A stretch of 64,000 nt of DNA from Opitutus sp. GAS368 (GCF_900104925.1 NZ_LT629735.1:1768291-1832290); one strand, 5' to 3'; shown: positions 41,775 to 50,945, counted from the first letter of the stretch. Notes: generated by a model from the letters alone, not told the origin. Translations and numbers: made by a program.

Positions 41775-43085
41775 ATGTCCGTTCCCGCCGAGGCCGCCGC
41801 ACCGCGCAAGTGGTATCAATTCTCCCTCACGCAGCAGATCCTGCTCGGCCTCGTCGTCGGCGTGTTGCTCGGGTGGTGGATGAGCGGCCAGACGCCGGAG
41901 GCGAGGCAGGGATGGAACGAGTGGCTGGGCGTCGTGCGCGACATCTTCCTTCACCTGATCAAGGTGATGATCGCCCCATTGATCTTCGCGAGCGTCGTGC
42001 AGGGCTTCGCCGGCACGGGCGACATGAAGAAGGTCGGCCGCATCGGCTGGAAGGCGCTGCTCTATTTCGAGGTCGTCACGACCTTCGCTCTGCTGGTCGG
42101 CCTGGTGGTCGTCAATGTCGTGAAGCCCGGGGCGGGCGTGGTGCTGGCGGCCAACGCGGCCCAGTCGACCGCCGGCCTGGCGAAGCCGCTGACCCTCGGC
42201 GAGATCATCACCCACATGTTCCCGGTGAGCGTGATGGACGCCATGGCGCGCAACGACGTGCTGCAGGTCGTGGTCTTCGCGGTGCTTTTCGCCATGGCGG
42301 TCATCGCGGCGGGCGAGGCCGGCAAGCCCGTGTTCACGTTCTTCGGCAGCCTGACCCAGGTGATGTTCAAGTTTGCCGGTCTCATCATGAAGTTCGCGCC
42401 GTTCGGCGTGGGGGCGGCCATCGCGGTGACGATCGGGGCGCAGGGTCTCGGCTCGCTGGTGACGCTGGCCAAGCTGGTGTTCACGCTCTACGGCGCGCTG
42501 GTCATTTTCGTGGTGTTCGTCTTCGGCACGGTGATCTGGCTGGCGAAGGTGCCGCTGCGGCCCTTCGTCAAGGCGGTGCGGGAGCCGTTCACGCTGGCCT
42601 TTGCCACCGCCAACAGCGAGGCCGCCCTGCCCAAGGCCTTTGAGAACATGGAGAAGGTCGGCGTGCCGCGCGGCATCGTCGGCTTCGTGCTGCCGGCGGG
42701 CTACTCGTTCAACCTCGACGGCTCCACGCTGCACCTCGCGGTCGCGTCCGTCTTCGTGGCCCAGGCGGCCGAGACCACGACCGGCATCCATTTCACCATC
42801 GAGCAGCAAATCACGATGATGCTGGTGCTCATGCTGACCTCCAAGGGCGTCGCGGCCGTGCCGCGGGCGTCGTTCGTGGTGCTGATCGCGGCGCTGGAGT
42901 CGTTCAAGCTCCCGCTCGCCGGTGCCTTCCTCATCCTCGGCGTCGACGCCCTGCTGGACATGGCCCGCACCTCGGTGAACGTCCTCGGCAACTGTCTGGC
43001 CAGCGTCGTGGTGGCCCGCTGGGAGGGGGAGTTTGATGATCAAAAAGCCGCCGCTTTCTTGGCGGACACCGGCCCGAAGGCCTGA
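41775..43085 (+). CDS. Dicarboxylate/amino acid:cation symporter (DAACS/SDF family)
   Basis: The 436-residue protein has the DctA/GltP hallmarks: FLHLIKVMIAPLIFASVVQG, the FATANSEAALPKAFENMEKVGVP loop, GYSFNLDGSTLH, and DMARTSVNVLGNCLASVVVARWEGEF, which carries the substrate Asp/Arg/Thr/Asn. It imports C4-dicarboxylates or glutamate/aspartate with sodium or protons. Which substrate is used cannot be told; the Arg in DMARTS is placed as in acidic substrate carriers. It stands alone between the coiled-coil gene (divergent) and a CNNM/CorC gene. Confidence 0.95.
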   Translation: MSVPAEAAAPRKWYQFSLTQQILLGLVVGVLLGWWMSGQTPEARQGWNEWLGVVRDIFLHLIKVMIAPLIFASVVQGFAGTGDMKKVGRIGWKALLYFEVVTTFALLVGLVVVNVVKPGAGVVLAANAAQSTAGLAKPLTLGEIITHMFPVSVMDAMARNDVLQVVVFAVLFAMAVIAAGEAGKPVFTFFGSLTQVMFKFAGLIMKFAPFGVGAAIAVTIGAQGLGSLVTLAKLVFTLYGALVIFVVFVFGTVIWLAKVPLRPFVKAVREPFTLAFATANSEAALPKAFENMEKVGVPRGIVGFVLPAGYSFNLDGSTLHLAVASVFVAQAAETTTGIHFTIEQQITMMLVLMLTSKGVAAVPRASFVVLIAALESFKLPLAGAFLILGVDALLDMARTSVNVLGNCLASVVVARWEGEFDDQKAAAFLADTGPKA

Positions 43086-43184
43086 CCCGCCTAACCGCCT
43101 TGTCGGTTGGGACTTAACCCCGGGTCGGGCCAAATGATTTGCTCGCCGGGTGGGGGGCCGTAGCTTCCGGCCGGCGTCCCTCCC

Positions 43185-44513
43185 ATGCACTCCCTGCTCG
43201 GCTTCTCCCTCGAAATCCTCTGCATCCTCGCGCTGGTGGCGGCGAACGGTTTTTTCGTGGCCGCCGAGTTCGCGCTGGTGAAGGTCCGTGCCAGCCAGCT
43301 TCGGCCGATGGCCAGGACGGGCGGCTGGCAGGTGCGCCTGGCGCTCAAGGCCACCGAACATCTCGACGCCGCGCTCTCCGCCACCCAGCTCGGCATCACC
43401 CTGGCGAGTCTCGGCCTCGGCTGGGTGGGCGAACCCTTCCTGGCACACCGGCTCGCGCCCCTGCTGGCAAAATTCAACGTCACGGACCCGGCCGCCGTCT
43501 CGTCGATCTCCTTCGCGACAGCGTTCGTCGTCATCACCTTCCTGCACATTATTTTTGGTGAGCTGGCGCCAAAGTCCCTTGCCATCCAGCGGTCCAAGGG
43601 CGTCGTGCTTTGGGTGGCGGCGCCGCTGCTGGGCTTCTATTACGTCTTCTTCCCGTTCATCTGGGCGCTGAACGGTCTGGCGAATCTCTTCCTGCGCTGG
43701 GCCGGCCTCGGGCCGGCGGGCGAGGGCGACCATGCCTTCAGTGCCGAGGAGCTGGAATACGTCTTCAGCCACGCCCGCCATTCCCATCCGGGCGACGCCC
43801 TCATCAACAAGCTCATGGTGCAGTCCCTCCGCGCCCGCGCGACCCAGGCCCGGCACATCATGCGCCCGCGCGACCAGGTCGTCGCCCTCTGGCTCGACCA
43901 GCCGCTGGCTGAGAATCTCCGCACCGCCCAGACCAGCGGCCACAGCCGCTTCCCCGTCTGCTCCGGCTCGCTCGACAAGGTCGAGGGCCTGCTCCTTGTC
44001 CGCGAGTGGCTCTGGCAGATCAGCGTGCTCGGCCCTGACACGCCCTTCGAGCCGCTCGTACGCGAGGTTGTCGAGTTCGAGCTGACCACGCCCCTCCACA
44101 CCATGATCGAGCGCTTCCGCACCTCGCGCAGCCACCTCGCCGTCGTGCTCGACGACAAGCAGGCGCTCGCCGGCCTCGTCACCTTCGAGGACGTCCTCGA
44201 GGAGATCGTCGGTGACATCCGCGACGAGTTCGACATCGAGAGCGGCCCGGTCTACGAGCGTTCCGCGCACGCCATCACGGTCAGCGGCACGCTCACCATG
44301 CGCGAGCTGCAGGCCGAGACCGGCTGGCCGCTGGAGTGGACGCCGCGCGAGACGGTCGCCGCCTGGGTGCACCGCCACCTGGGCCGCGTGCCCAAGCGCG
44401 ACGACCACACGACCGTCGGTGAATACCGGATCAGCGTGCTCGAGGCCAACGCCGAGCGCGCCCGCCGCGTCAAGATCGAGCGCGCCGCCGGCCACACCCA
44501 TCTGCCGATGTGA
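43185..44513 (+). CDS. CNNM/CorC family transporter-like protein (DUF21, CBS pair, CorC_HlyC)
   Basis: The 442-residue protein has an N-terminal DUF21 membrane domain (FSLEILCILALVAANGFFVAAEFALVKVR; LGITLASLGLGWVGEPFLA; FLHIIFGELAPKSLAIQ), two CBS domains (about 215-335, with HIMRPRDQVVAL and SHLAVVLDDKQALAGLVTFEDVLEEIVGDI), and a C-terminal CorC_HlyC domain (ITVSGTLTMRELQAETGW). Members are magnesium/cobalt exporters or hemolysin-like membrane proteins. Ion transport is the probable role. It ends 3 bp before a REP pair. Confidence 0.94.
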   Translation: MHSLLGFSLEILCILALVAANGFFVAAEFALVKVRASQLRPMARTGGWQVRLALKATEHLDAALSATQLGITLASLGLGWVGEPFLAHRLAPLLAKFNVTDPAAVSSISFATAFVVITFLHIIFGELAPKSLAIQRSKGVVLWVAAPLLGFYYVFFPFIWALNGLANLFLRWAGLGPAGEGDHAFSAEELEYVFSHARHSHPGDALINKLMVQSLRARATQARHIMRPRDQVVALWLDQPLAENLRTAQTSGHSRFPVCSGSLDKVEGLLLVREWLWQISVLGPDTPFEPLVREVVEFELTTPLHTMIERFRTSRSHLAVVLDDKQALAGLVTFEDVLEEIVGDIRDEFDIESGPVYERSAHAITVSGTLTMRELQAETGWPLEWTPRETVAAWVHRHLGRVPKRDDHTTVGEYRISVLEANAERARRVKIERAAGHTHLPM

Positions 44514-44516
44514 TTT

Positions 44517-44602
44517 GTAGGGCGGGATGGGATCACCGCATCCCGCCTTGATCGTGATATCATGGCCGCAAATCGGTGGGATACGGTGATCCCGCCTGCA
44601 GG
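44517..44602. repeat. Inverted REP pair (family 1), variant
   Basis: GTAGGGCGGGATGGGATCAC onward (44517-44547, with a GATGG duplication) and a diverged inverted copy GGTGGGATACGGTGATCCCG at 44575-44600. The pair begins 3 bp after the CNNM/CorC stop and runs into the open frame of the glycosyltransferase. Confidence 0.85.
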
Positions 44603-45827
44603 AACCTGGCGATTTGGGTGGAGCCCGGCCTCCGGACGGGCTTGCCTCAAACGCGCCACCTTTCTGCCTATTCCCACTTTCAATCTCACTTTCGCTTTGG
44701 CCGTCTTGATCCTGCTGGGCTGGCTGGCAGTCGGCCGGGAAGTGTTCCGGGGCAACCGCCGGATGCGCCGCCTCGCCACGCTCGCGGCGCCGGCCCCGGC
44801 CGTCTGGCCGCGCGTGTCGGTCGTGTTCGCCGCGCGCAACGAGGCCGCCACCATCGGCGCGGCCGTGCCGACCATGCTGGCGCTCGACTACCCCGACCTG
44901 GAGGTCATCGCGGTCAACGACCGCTCGGAGGACGACACCGGCGCGATCCTCAAACGGCTGGCCGCCGCCGATCCGCGGCTGAAGGTGGTGCACGTCACCG
45001 AGCTGCCCGCGGGCTGGCTGGGCAAGAACCACGCCCTGGCCGACGGCGGCGAGGCCGCCACGGGCGAATGGATCCTCTTCACCGACGCGGACATTCATTT
45101 CCGGCCGGATGTGTTGCGGCGCGCGGTCGCCCACGCCCGGGCCTACAGCCTGGACCATCTCGCCGCCATCCCGGCGCTGCAGGCGGGCGGGACCTGGCTC
45201 GGGATTTGCGTGGCGGCGTTCAGCCTGGTGTTCGCCCTATTTGTGCGGCCCTGGCGGGTGCCCGACCCGACCAGCCGCTGCCACGGCGGCATCGGTGCCT
45301 TCAACCTGGTGCGAACCTCCACCTACCGAAAGCTGGGCGGGCATGTGCCGCTGCACCTGCGGCCGGACGATGACCTCAAACTCGGCAAGCTGATGAAATC
45401 GGGCGGCTTCAGCGAGATCGTGCACGGCGCCAGGGCCCTGTCGGTGGCGTGGTATCCCACGGTCGGCGACCTGGTCCGCGGGCTGGAGAAGAATGCCTTT
45501 GCGGGCACGGATTACCGATGGTGGCTGATCCTGGCCGGGTTGGCGGGCCATGCCGCCGGCGTGTTCTGGCCGTTCGCGGCGTTGTTTTGCACGACGGGGG
45601 AGGTGCGCTGGTGCTACGCGGCGGCGGTCGCCGTGATGCTCCTGCTCGCGGCGGACCACCAGCGCTTCGCCGGCGGCCGGTGGTGGCACGGGCTGTTCCT
45701 TCCGGCCGGGATCGCGGTGCTGGACTACGCCATCGTCCGCTCGACGGTGCTGACGCTCTGGCGGCGCGGCATCATCTGGCGCGGGACTTTCTATTCCTTG
45801 CGCGAGCTGAAGGAAAACCGGCTGTAG
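44562..45827 (+). CDS. Glycosyltransferase family 2, membrane-associated (HpnB-like)
   Basis: The body has the GT-A fold: VWPRVSVVFAARNEAATIG, DLEVIAVNDRSEDDTG, LPAGWLGKNHALADGGE, ILFTDADIHF (DxD) and later PDDDLKLGKLMK; hydrophobic helices lie at the N-terminus (NLTFALAVLILLGWL) and the C-terminal third. It resembles the HpnB/CrtQ-like hopene- or lipid-associated glycosyltransferases. The only in-frame ATG before the conserved part is at 44562, within the REP pair; residues 1-35 would then be repeat-derived. A non-ATG start (CTG or TTG, about 44661-44700) just ahead of the first helix is an alternative. Function beyond GT2 is open. Confidence 0.82.
   Translation: MAANRWDTVIPPAGTWRFGWSPASGRACLKRATFLPIPTFNLTFALAVLILLGWLAVGREVFRGNRRMRRLATLAAPAPAVWPRVSVVFAARNEAATIGAAVPTMLALDYPDLEVIAVNDRSEDDTGAILKRLAAADPRLKVVHVTELPAGWLGKNHALADGGEAATGEWILFTDADIHFRPDVLRRAVAHARAYSLDHLAAIPALQAGGTWLGICVAAFSLVFALFVRPWRVPDPTSRCHGGIGAFNLVRTSTYRKLGGHVPLHLRPDDDLKLGKLMKSGGFSEIVHGARALSVAWYPTVGDLVRGLEKNAFAGTDYRWWLILAGLAGHAAGVFWPFAALFCTTGEVRWCYAAAVAVMLLLAADHQRFAGGRWWHGLFLPAGIAVLDYAIVRSTVLTLWRRGIIWRGTFYSLRELKENRL
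44619..44642. repeat. Half copy of the family-2 repeat at the glycosyltransferase 5' end
   Basis: GTGGAGCCCGGCCTCCGGAC followed by GGGC; the same arm as in the repeat at 740-816 on the opposite strand. The second arm is missing. It follows the REP pair directly. Confidence 0.8.
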
Positions 45828-46022
45828 GCGGCGGGCCGGACGTCAAATTCATTTCCGGACAATCGCCGCCGCGGTGTTTCCCTCGGTGGACCGGCGGTCC
45901 CCTTGACAGGTTCGGGCGCCGCGGAGCGGAGACGCGGCCGGCGGGCGCGTCCAAATAAAAACTTTCGCCGCGGCCGAATCATTTTTTTGCGTTTTATTCC
46001 GGCCGGGCAATCCGTGGGGGCG

Positions 46023-47105
46023 ATGAACGCGCGCCCGCCTTCCACCGCCATCCCCGGCCGCGGCCCCAACCTCAATCCCGCGAATCGCTTTGAGCCGATC
46101 CACGTCGCGCCCGACGGCGAGTGGCTCGATGCCGAGTTCGCGGCCACGGGGTCGGTGCCGCACCCGCGCACGCAGTTTTTTCACGACGCCACCGAATCGC
46201 TCCTGACCCATCACGACAGCCCCGACCTGGGTATGGGCTGGGGGCTCAACTGCTACCGCGGCTGCGAGCACGGCTGCGCCTACTGCTTCGCCCGGCCCTA
46301 TCACGACTACCTCGGCTGGAGCAGCGGCCTGGAGTTCGAGACCAAGATCCTCGTCAAGAGCCGCGCGCCCGCGTTGCTGCGGGCCGAGCTGGCGGCACGG
46401 AAATGGAAGCCCGCGCCGATTTTGATGAGCGGCGTCACCGACTGCTACCAGCCGGCCGAGCGCCATTTCCGGCTGACGCGGCAGTGCCTGGAGGTGCTGG
46501 CCGAGTTCCGCCAGCCCGTCGGCATCCTCACGAAGAACTTCCTCGTCACCCGCGACCTCGACCTGCTTGCCGAGCTGGCGCGCTGGCAGTGCGTGGCCGT
46601 CAACCTGACCATCGTCACGCTGGACTCCGACCTGGCGGGCAAGCTCGAGCCGCGCGCCGCCCGGCCCGAGCACCGCCTGCGGGCCATCAAGCTGCTCGCC
46701 GATGCCGGCGTGCCGGTCGGGGTCATGGTGGCACCGGTGATTCCCGGGCTGACCGATCACGAGTTGCCCGGCATCCTGGCCGCGGCGGCCGCGGCGGGCG
46801 CCCGCCGCGCCGGTTACGTGACGCTCAGGCTGCCCTACGCGGTGAAGGATGTTTTCCTCCAGTGGCTCGACGACCACGAGCCGGGCAAGAAGGAGCGTGT
46901 GCTCTCGCGAATCCGCGACCTGCGCGGCGGCAAGCTCTACGATGCCACCTTCGGCACGCGCCTGCGGGGCGAGGGCATCTTCGCCGAGCAGATCAGCCAG
47001 ATGTTCGAGGTGGCCTGCCGCCGCGCGGGGCTCAACCGGGAGGAGGCGCCGCTCTCCACGGCGCACTTCCGCCGGCCGGGCGGGGTGCAGTTGGAGCTGC
47101 TGTAA
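46023..47105 (+). CDS. PA0069 family radical SAM protein
   Basis: The 360-residue protein has the Fe-S motif YRGCEHGCAYCFARPYHDYLG (CxxxCxxC) and the family sequence SSGLEFETKILVK, SGVTDCYQPAER, ILTKNFLVTRD and PVIPGLTDHE. The family is related to spore photoproduct lyase-type radical SAM proteins; its reaction is not known. The ATG at 46023 gives the usual start (NPANRFEPIHV within the first 25 residues). It follows a 195-bp gap with no gene and precedes the GAF/HD-GYP gene by 74 bp on the same strand. Confidence 0.9.
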   Translation: MNARPPSTAIPGRGPNLNPANRFEPIHVAPDGEWLDAEFAATGSVPHPRTQFFHDATESLLTHHDSPDLGMGWGLNCYRGCEHGCAYCFARPYHDYLGWSSGLEFETKILVKSRAPALLRAELAARKWKPAPILMSGVTDCYQPAERHFRLTRQCLEVLAEFRQPVGILTKNFLVTRDLDLLAELARWQCVAVNLTIVTLDSDLAGKLEPRAARPEHRLRAIKLLADAGVPVGVMVAPVIPGLTDHELPGILAAAAAAGARRAGYVTLRLPYAVKDVFLQWLDDHEPGKKERVLSRIRDLRGGKLYDATFGTRLRGEGIFAEQISQMFEVACRRAGLNREEAPLSTAHFRRPGGVQLELL

Positions 47106-47179
47106 TTTTTCACCAGCCTGACATCCACCCGGCCCACACCGGGATTGTATCGGCTGAGGGTTTCCCCTTTGCTCGGGCG

Positions 47180-48820
47180 ATGGACAGCACGGCCAGTCGC
47201 GAACCCCCGGACGATCTCAATCGCCGGCTCGCGGAGCTAAACCAGATCGGCGTCGCGCTGTCGCAGGAAAAAGACCTCGCCCGGCTGCTGGAACTCATTC
47301 TGCTCGCCGCGAAGAAAATCACCAACGCCGACGGCGGCACGCTCTACCGCCGGCACGCCGACCAGCCCGACGCGCTGGTCTTCGAGATCATCCGCACCGA
47401 CTCGCTCGGCGTCGCCATGGGCGGCACCACCGGCGTCAAGATTCCGTTCCCGCCGATCCAGCTGCGCGACAGTCGCGGCCGGGACAACAACTCCATGGTC
47501 GTCGCCTACGCCGTGCTGAAGGACCGCACGGTCAACATCGCGGACGCCCACCAGGAGAAGGGCTTCGATTTCTCCGGCACCAAGGCCTTCGACCGCCACA
47601 CCGGCTACCATTCGCAGTCGTTCCTCACCGTCCCGATGAAGAACCATGAGGACGAGATCATCGGCGTCCTCCAGCTCATCAACGCCAAGGACCGCGCCAC
47701 CGGCACCATCGTGCCGTTCAGCGAGACCGACCAGCGCCTGGCCGAGTCACTCGCCTCGCAGGCCGCCGTCGCGCTGACCAACCGCCTGCTCATCTCGCAG
47801 CTCGAGAATCTCTTCGAGTCGTTCGTCAGCCTGCTCAACAAGGCCATCGACGAAAAGTCGCCTTACACCGGCGGGCACTGCCACCGGGTGCCCGTGCTCA
47901 CCATGCTCCTGGCCGAAGCGGTGCACGAGACCAAGTCGGGGCCGCACGCACTCTGGCACCTGACCGACCTCGACCGCTACGAGCTCAAGATCGCCGCGCT
48001 GCTCCACGATTGCGGCAAGGTCACGACGCCCGTCCACGTCGTCGACAAGGCCACCAAGCTCCAGACGCTCTTCGATCGCATCCATCTCATCGACACCCGC
48101 TTCGAGATCCTCAAGCGCGATGCCGAGATCGCCGCGCTCAAGGCCGCCCGCGAGCCGGGCGCGAACGCCAAGGCCATCGACCAGGCCTACCGCGGCCGCC
48201 TCTGGGAGATCCAGGAGGACCGAGAGTTTCTCCGCCTCTGCAACATCGGGGGCGAGACCATGACCCCGCAGGCCCAGGCCCGCGTCCACGACATCGCGAC
48301 GAAATACCGCTGGCGCAACCCGCTGGGCGAACCGGTGGATTTTCTCACGGCCGACGAGGTCGAGAACCTCACCATCCGCGCCGGCACGCTCACCGCCGCC
48401 GAGCGGCAGGTCATCAACCACCACATCACCGTCACCATCCAGATGCTCGAGGCGCTGCCCTGGCCGCGCCACCTGCAGAACGTTCCCGAATACGCCGGCG
48501 GCCACCACGAGCGCATGGACGGCAAGGGTTATCCGCGCGGCCTGAAGGGCGACCAGATGTCGGTGCAGGCGCGCATCATGGGCATCGCGGACATCTTCGA
48601 GGCGCTCACCGCGCGCGACCGGCCCTACAAGCCCGGCAAGACGCTCACCGAGTCGCTCTACATCCTCGGCCACATGCGGCTCAACGGCCACATCGATCCT
48701 GACCTGTTCGACATCTTCATCCGGCAGCGTGTCTACGAGCGCTACGCCAAGGACTACCTCGACCCCGCGCAGATCGACGAAGTGGACGTGAAGAAAATCC
48801 CGGGCTACTCCGGCGACTAG
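47180..48820 (+). CDS. GAF and HD-GYP domain cyclic di-GMP phosphodiesterase-like protein
   Basis: The 546-residue protein has an N-terminal GAF domain (about 15-200; DLARLLELILLAAKKITNADGGTLY to LAESLASQAAVALTNRLL) and an HD-GYP domain starting at about 215 (SPYTGGHCHRV, LLHDCGK with His276/Asp277, INHH at about 413-416, GHHERMDGKGYP at 441-452). Both metal and GYP residues are intact, so cyclic di-GMP hydrolysis is likely. The stretch between HDCGK and INHH is about 130 residues, longer than usual, and holds an extra helical segment. The GAF domain may bind a small ligand. The ATG at 47180 is chosen. Confidence 0.92.
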   Translation: MDSTASREPPDDLNRRLAELNQIGVALSQEKDLARLLELILLAAKKITNADGGTLYRRHADQPDALVFEIIRTDSLGVAMGGTTGVKIPFPPIQLRDSRGRDNNSMVVAYAVLKDRTVNIADAHQEKGFDFSGTKAFDRHTGYHSQSFLTVPMKNHEDEIIGVLQLINAKDRATGTIVPFSETDQRLAESLASQAAVALTNRLLISQLENLFESFVSLLNKAIDEKSPYTGGHCHRVPVLTMLLAEAVHETKSGPHALWHLTDLDRYELKIAALLHDCGKVTTPVHVVDKATKLQTLFDRIHLIDTRFEILKRDAEIAALKAAREPGANAKAIDQAYRGRLWEIQEDREFLRLCNIGGETMTPQAQARVHDIATKYRWRNPLGEPVDFLTADEVENLTIRAGTLTAAERQVINHHITVTIQMLEALPWPRHLQNVPEYAGGHHERMDGKGYPRGLKGDQMSVQARIMGIADIFEALTARDRPYKPGKTLTESLYILGHMRLNGHIDPDLFDIFIRQRVYERYAKDYLDPAQIDEVDVKKIPGYSGD

Positions 48821-48845
48821 GTTTCACGCGAAGGACGGCAAATTT

Positions 48846-48921
48846 CCCGCGGATAACGCGGATAACGCGGGTTGGCGCGGATGGAGGCCTTTATCCGCGG
48901 GCATCAGCAAAATCCGCAGAG
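48846..48921 (+). repeat. Dispersed CGGAT-rich repeat, copy A
   Basis: CCCGCGGATAACGCGGATAA then ...GGAGGCCTTTATCCGCGGGCATCAGCAAAATCCGCAG. A homologous copy in the opposite orientation lies at 52684-52757. It resembles the flanks of the GxxExxY gene at 1307-1684. Confidence 0.75.
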
Positions 48922-48997
48922 AATCTGCCTTAAAACTTCCGTGCGTTCCAGCGATTCCGTGGTTTACTCCGGTTCTCTCTTCCCCTGCCAGCGCCCC

Positions 48998-50071
48998 ATG
49001 AAAAACACCGCGATCCTGCCCGGTCTGTGTCTTGGCCTCGCCCTCCTGCCCGCCGCCTTCGCCGGAGCGAAGGACGGCACCCTCGATGTCTATTGGATCG
49101 ACAGCGAGGGCGGCGGTTCGACGCTCATCGTCACGCCGGCCGGCGAATCCGTGTTGATCGACACGGGCAATCCCGGCGGGCGCGACCCGGGGCGCATCGT
49201 GGCAGCGGCGAAGGCCGCGGGGTTGGAACGGCTCGATTACGTGCTGCTCACGCATTACCACGTGGATCACTTCGGCGGCGGCGCGGAAGTGGCGGCGCAA
49301 CTGCCCGTCGGCGCCATCTACGAGCGCGGCATTCCCCCGGGCGATCCCGATGGTCGCACCCCGTCCACCTTTCCGCTGCAGATCAAGCCCTGGCGCGACC
49401 TCCCGGTCCGCCGCGAAAAGCTGGCGCCGGGCGTGGTGCTGCCGCTGCGCGCGGCTCCCGGGGGCGCGGCCTTCGAGCTCCGCTGCCTCGCCGCCGACCA
49501 GCGACAGGTCGCCCCGACGGCCGCCCAGCTCCGCGTGACGAATTCCCGCCCGCTGCCGCCGCCCCCGCACGCCGTCGACCCGACCGACAACGACAACAGC
49601 GCCGTCTTCCTGCTTTCGTTCGGCGGCTTCCGGTTCTTCGACGGTGGCGACCTCACCTGGGACCGGGAGGCCCGCCTGGTCTCGCCGCACAATGTCGTCG
49701 GCCCGGTGGACGTCTATCAGACCGACCACCACGGCCTCGAGGTCAGCAACAACCCCGTGCTGCTGCAGAGCCTCGCCCCGACCGTGTGCGTGATGAACAA
49801 CGGCCCGACCAAGGGCGGCAAGCCCGAGACCTTCGCCGGCCTGAAGACCGTCGCTTCGCTGCAGGCCCTCTACCAGGTGCACAAGAGCATGAACGTGTCG
49901 GCCGCGGCCAACGCCCCCGACGAATTCATCGCCAACCTCGAGGAGTTCAAGCCGGCCGATGGCTGCCCGGGCAACCTGATCAAGCTCTCCGTCGCGCCCG
50001 ACGGCCGGAGTTACACCGTGACGGTTCCCGCCCGCGGACACGCGCGCACCTACGCCACCACGACGAAATAG
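48998..50071 (+). CDS. Secreted metallo-beta-lactamase-fold hydrolase (ComEC-MBL type)
   Basis: The 357-residue protein begins with a signal peptide (MKNTAILPGLCLGLALLPAAFA) followed by TLDVYWIDSEGGGSTLIVTPAGESVLIDTG, LTHYHVDHFGG (HxHxDH), FFDGGDLTW and TDHHGLEVSNNP. The pattern is that of the ComEC/Rec2 metallo-beta-lactamase domain as a free, exported enzyme. Possible substrates are nucleic acids or phosphate esters; none can be assigned. The ATG at 48998 is selected for the signal peptide; an upstream in-frame ATG (48872) lies in the dispersed repeat. Confidence 0.88.
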   Translation: MKNTAILPGLCLGLALLPAAFAGAKDGTLDVYWIDSEGGGSTLIVTPAGESVLIDTGNPGGRDPGRIVAAAKAAGLERLDYVLLTHYHVDHFGGGAEVAAQLPVGAIYERGIPPGDPDGRTPSTFPLQIKPWRDLPVRREKLAPGVVLPLRAAPGGAAFELRCLAADQRQVAPTAAQLRVTNSRPLPPPPHAVDPTDNDNSAVFLLSFGGFRFFDGGDLTWDREARLVSPHNVVGPVDVYQTDHHGLEVSNNPVLLQSLAPTVCVMNNGPTKGGKPETFAGLKTVASLQALYQVHKSMNVSAAANAPDEFIANLEEFKPADGCPGNLIKLSVAPDGRSYTVTVPARGHARTYATTTK

Positions 50072-50198
50072 GCCGCCGCCGGCACGGAGGAGAAATTCCG
50101 TGTGTTCGGCGTCTTCCATGTTTAAGCCTTAGCTGCCTTTCCCCCCTCAGGTCTCAGGTTTCAGTTTTCATCCCTCCGGCGGCTTCGCCGCTTCCCCC

Positions 50199-50846
50199 AT
50201 GACCGACCCCAACGCCGAATTTGACCATGCCGTGCTCGACAAGATTGACGCGAGCCCCATCGGCGCCGCGCCGACGACACCCGCCTATCAGGACGCCCTC
50301 CGCCGGCTCTACGCCGCGCAGCAGGTTTACGTCTCCGCCGACCACAAGGGCGGGCATGTCACGGCACGCTCGCTGGCCACCCTCCCGTTCTTCCACGCCC
50401 ACAACCTGGCGGCGTTCATCGCCGGGACGATTGACGACACCGCGCTGGAAACCAACGCCAGCATCTACGACCGCTATGTGCAGTCGCTGCCGCTGGACCA
50501 CCGCACCCGGGCGGAAAGCTTCCGCCCCACGGTGATCGGCAAGGCCATCCACCACCGGGCCAAGCAAGGCGTGGCCGCCGTCCACGACCCGCTCCACACG
50601 CTCTTTCTGGTGCCTGGCGCCGGCCCGCATCCCGGGCTGCCCGGCAACTACCTGCACGGGGCCGTGTTTCACGTCGGGGACGAGGTGACCGGCTCGTGGG
50701 TGGTGAACGTCCACGACTCCGACGACGGGGCGTCGCTTTTCAACACACCCAAGCTGCCCGAGGCCTTGGCCAAGTTGGAAGAGGTTCTCGCCAGCGCGCC
50801 GTTCCACCTGAACGAACTCGAGGCCCTGGGCTTCAAGCTGACCTGA
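50199..50846 (+). CDS. Hypothetical protein
   Basis: A 215-residue soluble protein without signal peptide or membrane helix and with no motif that I recognise. It contains HKGGHVTARSLATLPFFHAHNL, SFRPTVIGKAIHHRAKQGVAAVHDPLHTLFLVPGAGPHPGLPGNYLHGAVF and a C-terminal KLEEVLASAPFHLNELEALGF. The many His residues (H54-H70 and H117-H161 regions) could bind metal. It has normal codon use for the window and reads as a real gene. It is between the secreted MBL protein and PPK2 (convergent). Confidence 0.75.
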   Translation: MTDPNAEFDHAVLDKIDASPIGAAPTTPAYQDALRRLYAAQQVYVSADHKGGHVTARSLATLPFFHAHNLAAFIAGTIDDTALETNASIYDRYVQSLPLDHRTRAESFRPTVIGKAIHHRAKQGVAAVHDPLHTLFLVPGAGPHPGLPGNYLHGAVFHVGDEVTGSWVVNVHDSDDGASLFNTPKLPEALAKLEEVLASAPFHLNELEALGFKLT

Positions 50847-50945
50847 GGGTTCACCACAGAGGCACGGAGAAGATAGACACCCAAAGCCGGACAGATATTT
50901 TCTGAACTTTGTGGCTCGGTGTCTTGGTGGTCAAATAATCACGAG

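Noticed and set aside
41013-45158. Uninterrupted 4.1-kb minus-strand frame through the symporter, CNNM/CorC and glycosyltransferase genes
   Set aside because: Only the first 202 codons from 41621 look like a protein; the rest is antisense to three well-supported plus-strand genes and arises from GC-rich codon use.
46121-47179. Plus-strand frame upstream of the GAF/HD-GYP gene
   Set aside because: It is a shadow frame of the radical SAM gene with Arg/Pro-rich nonsense composition.
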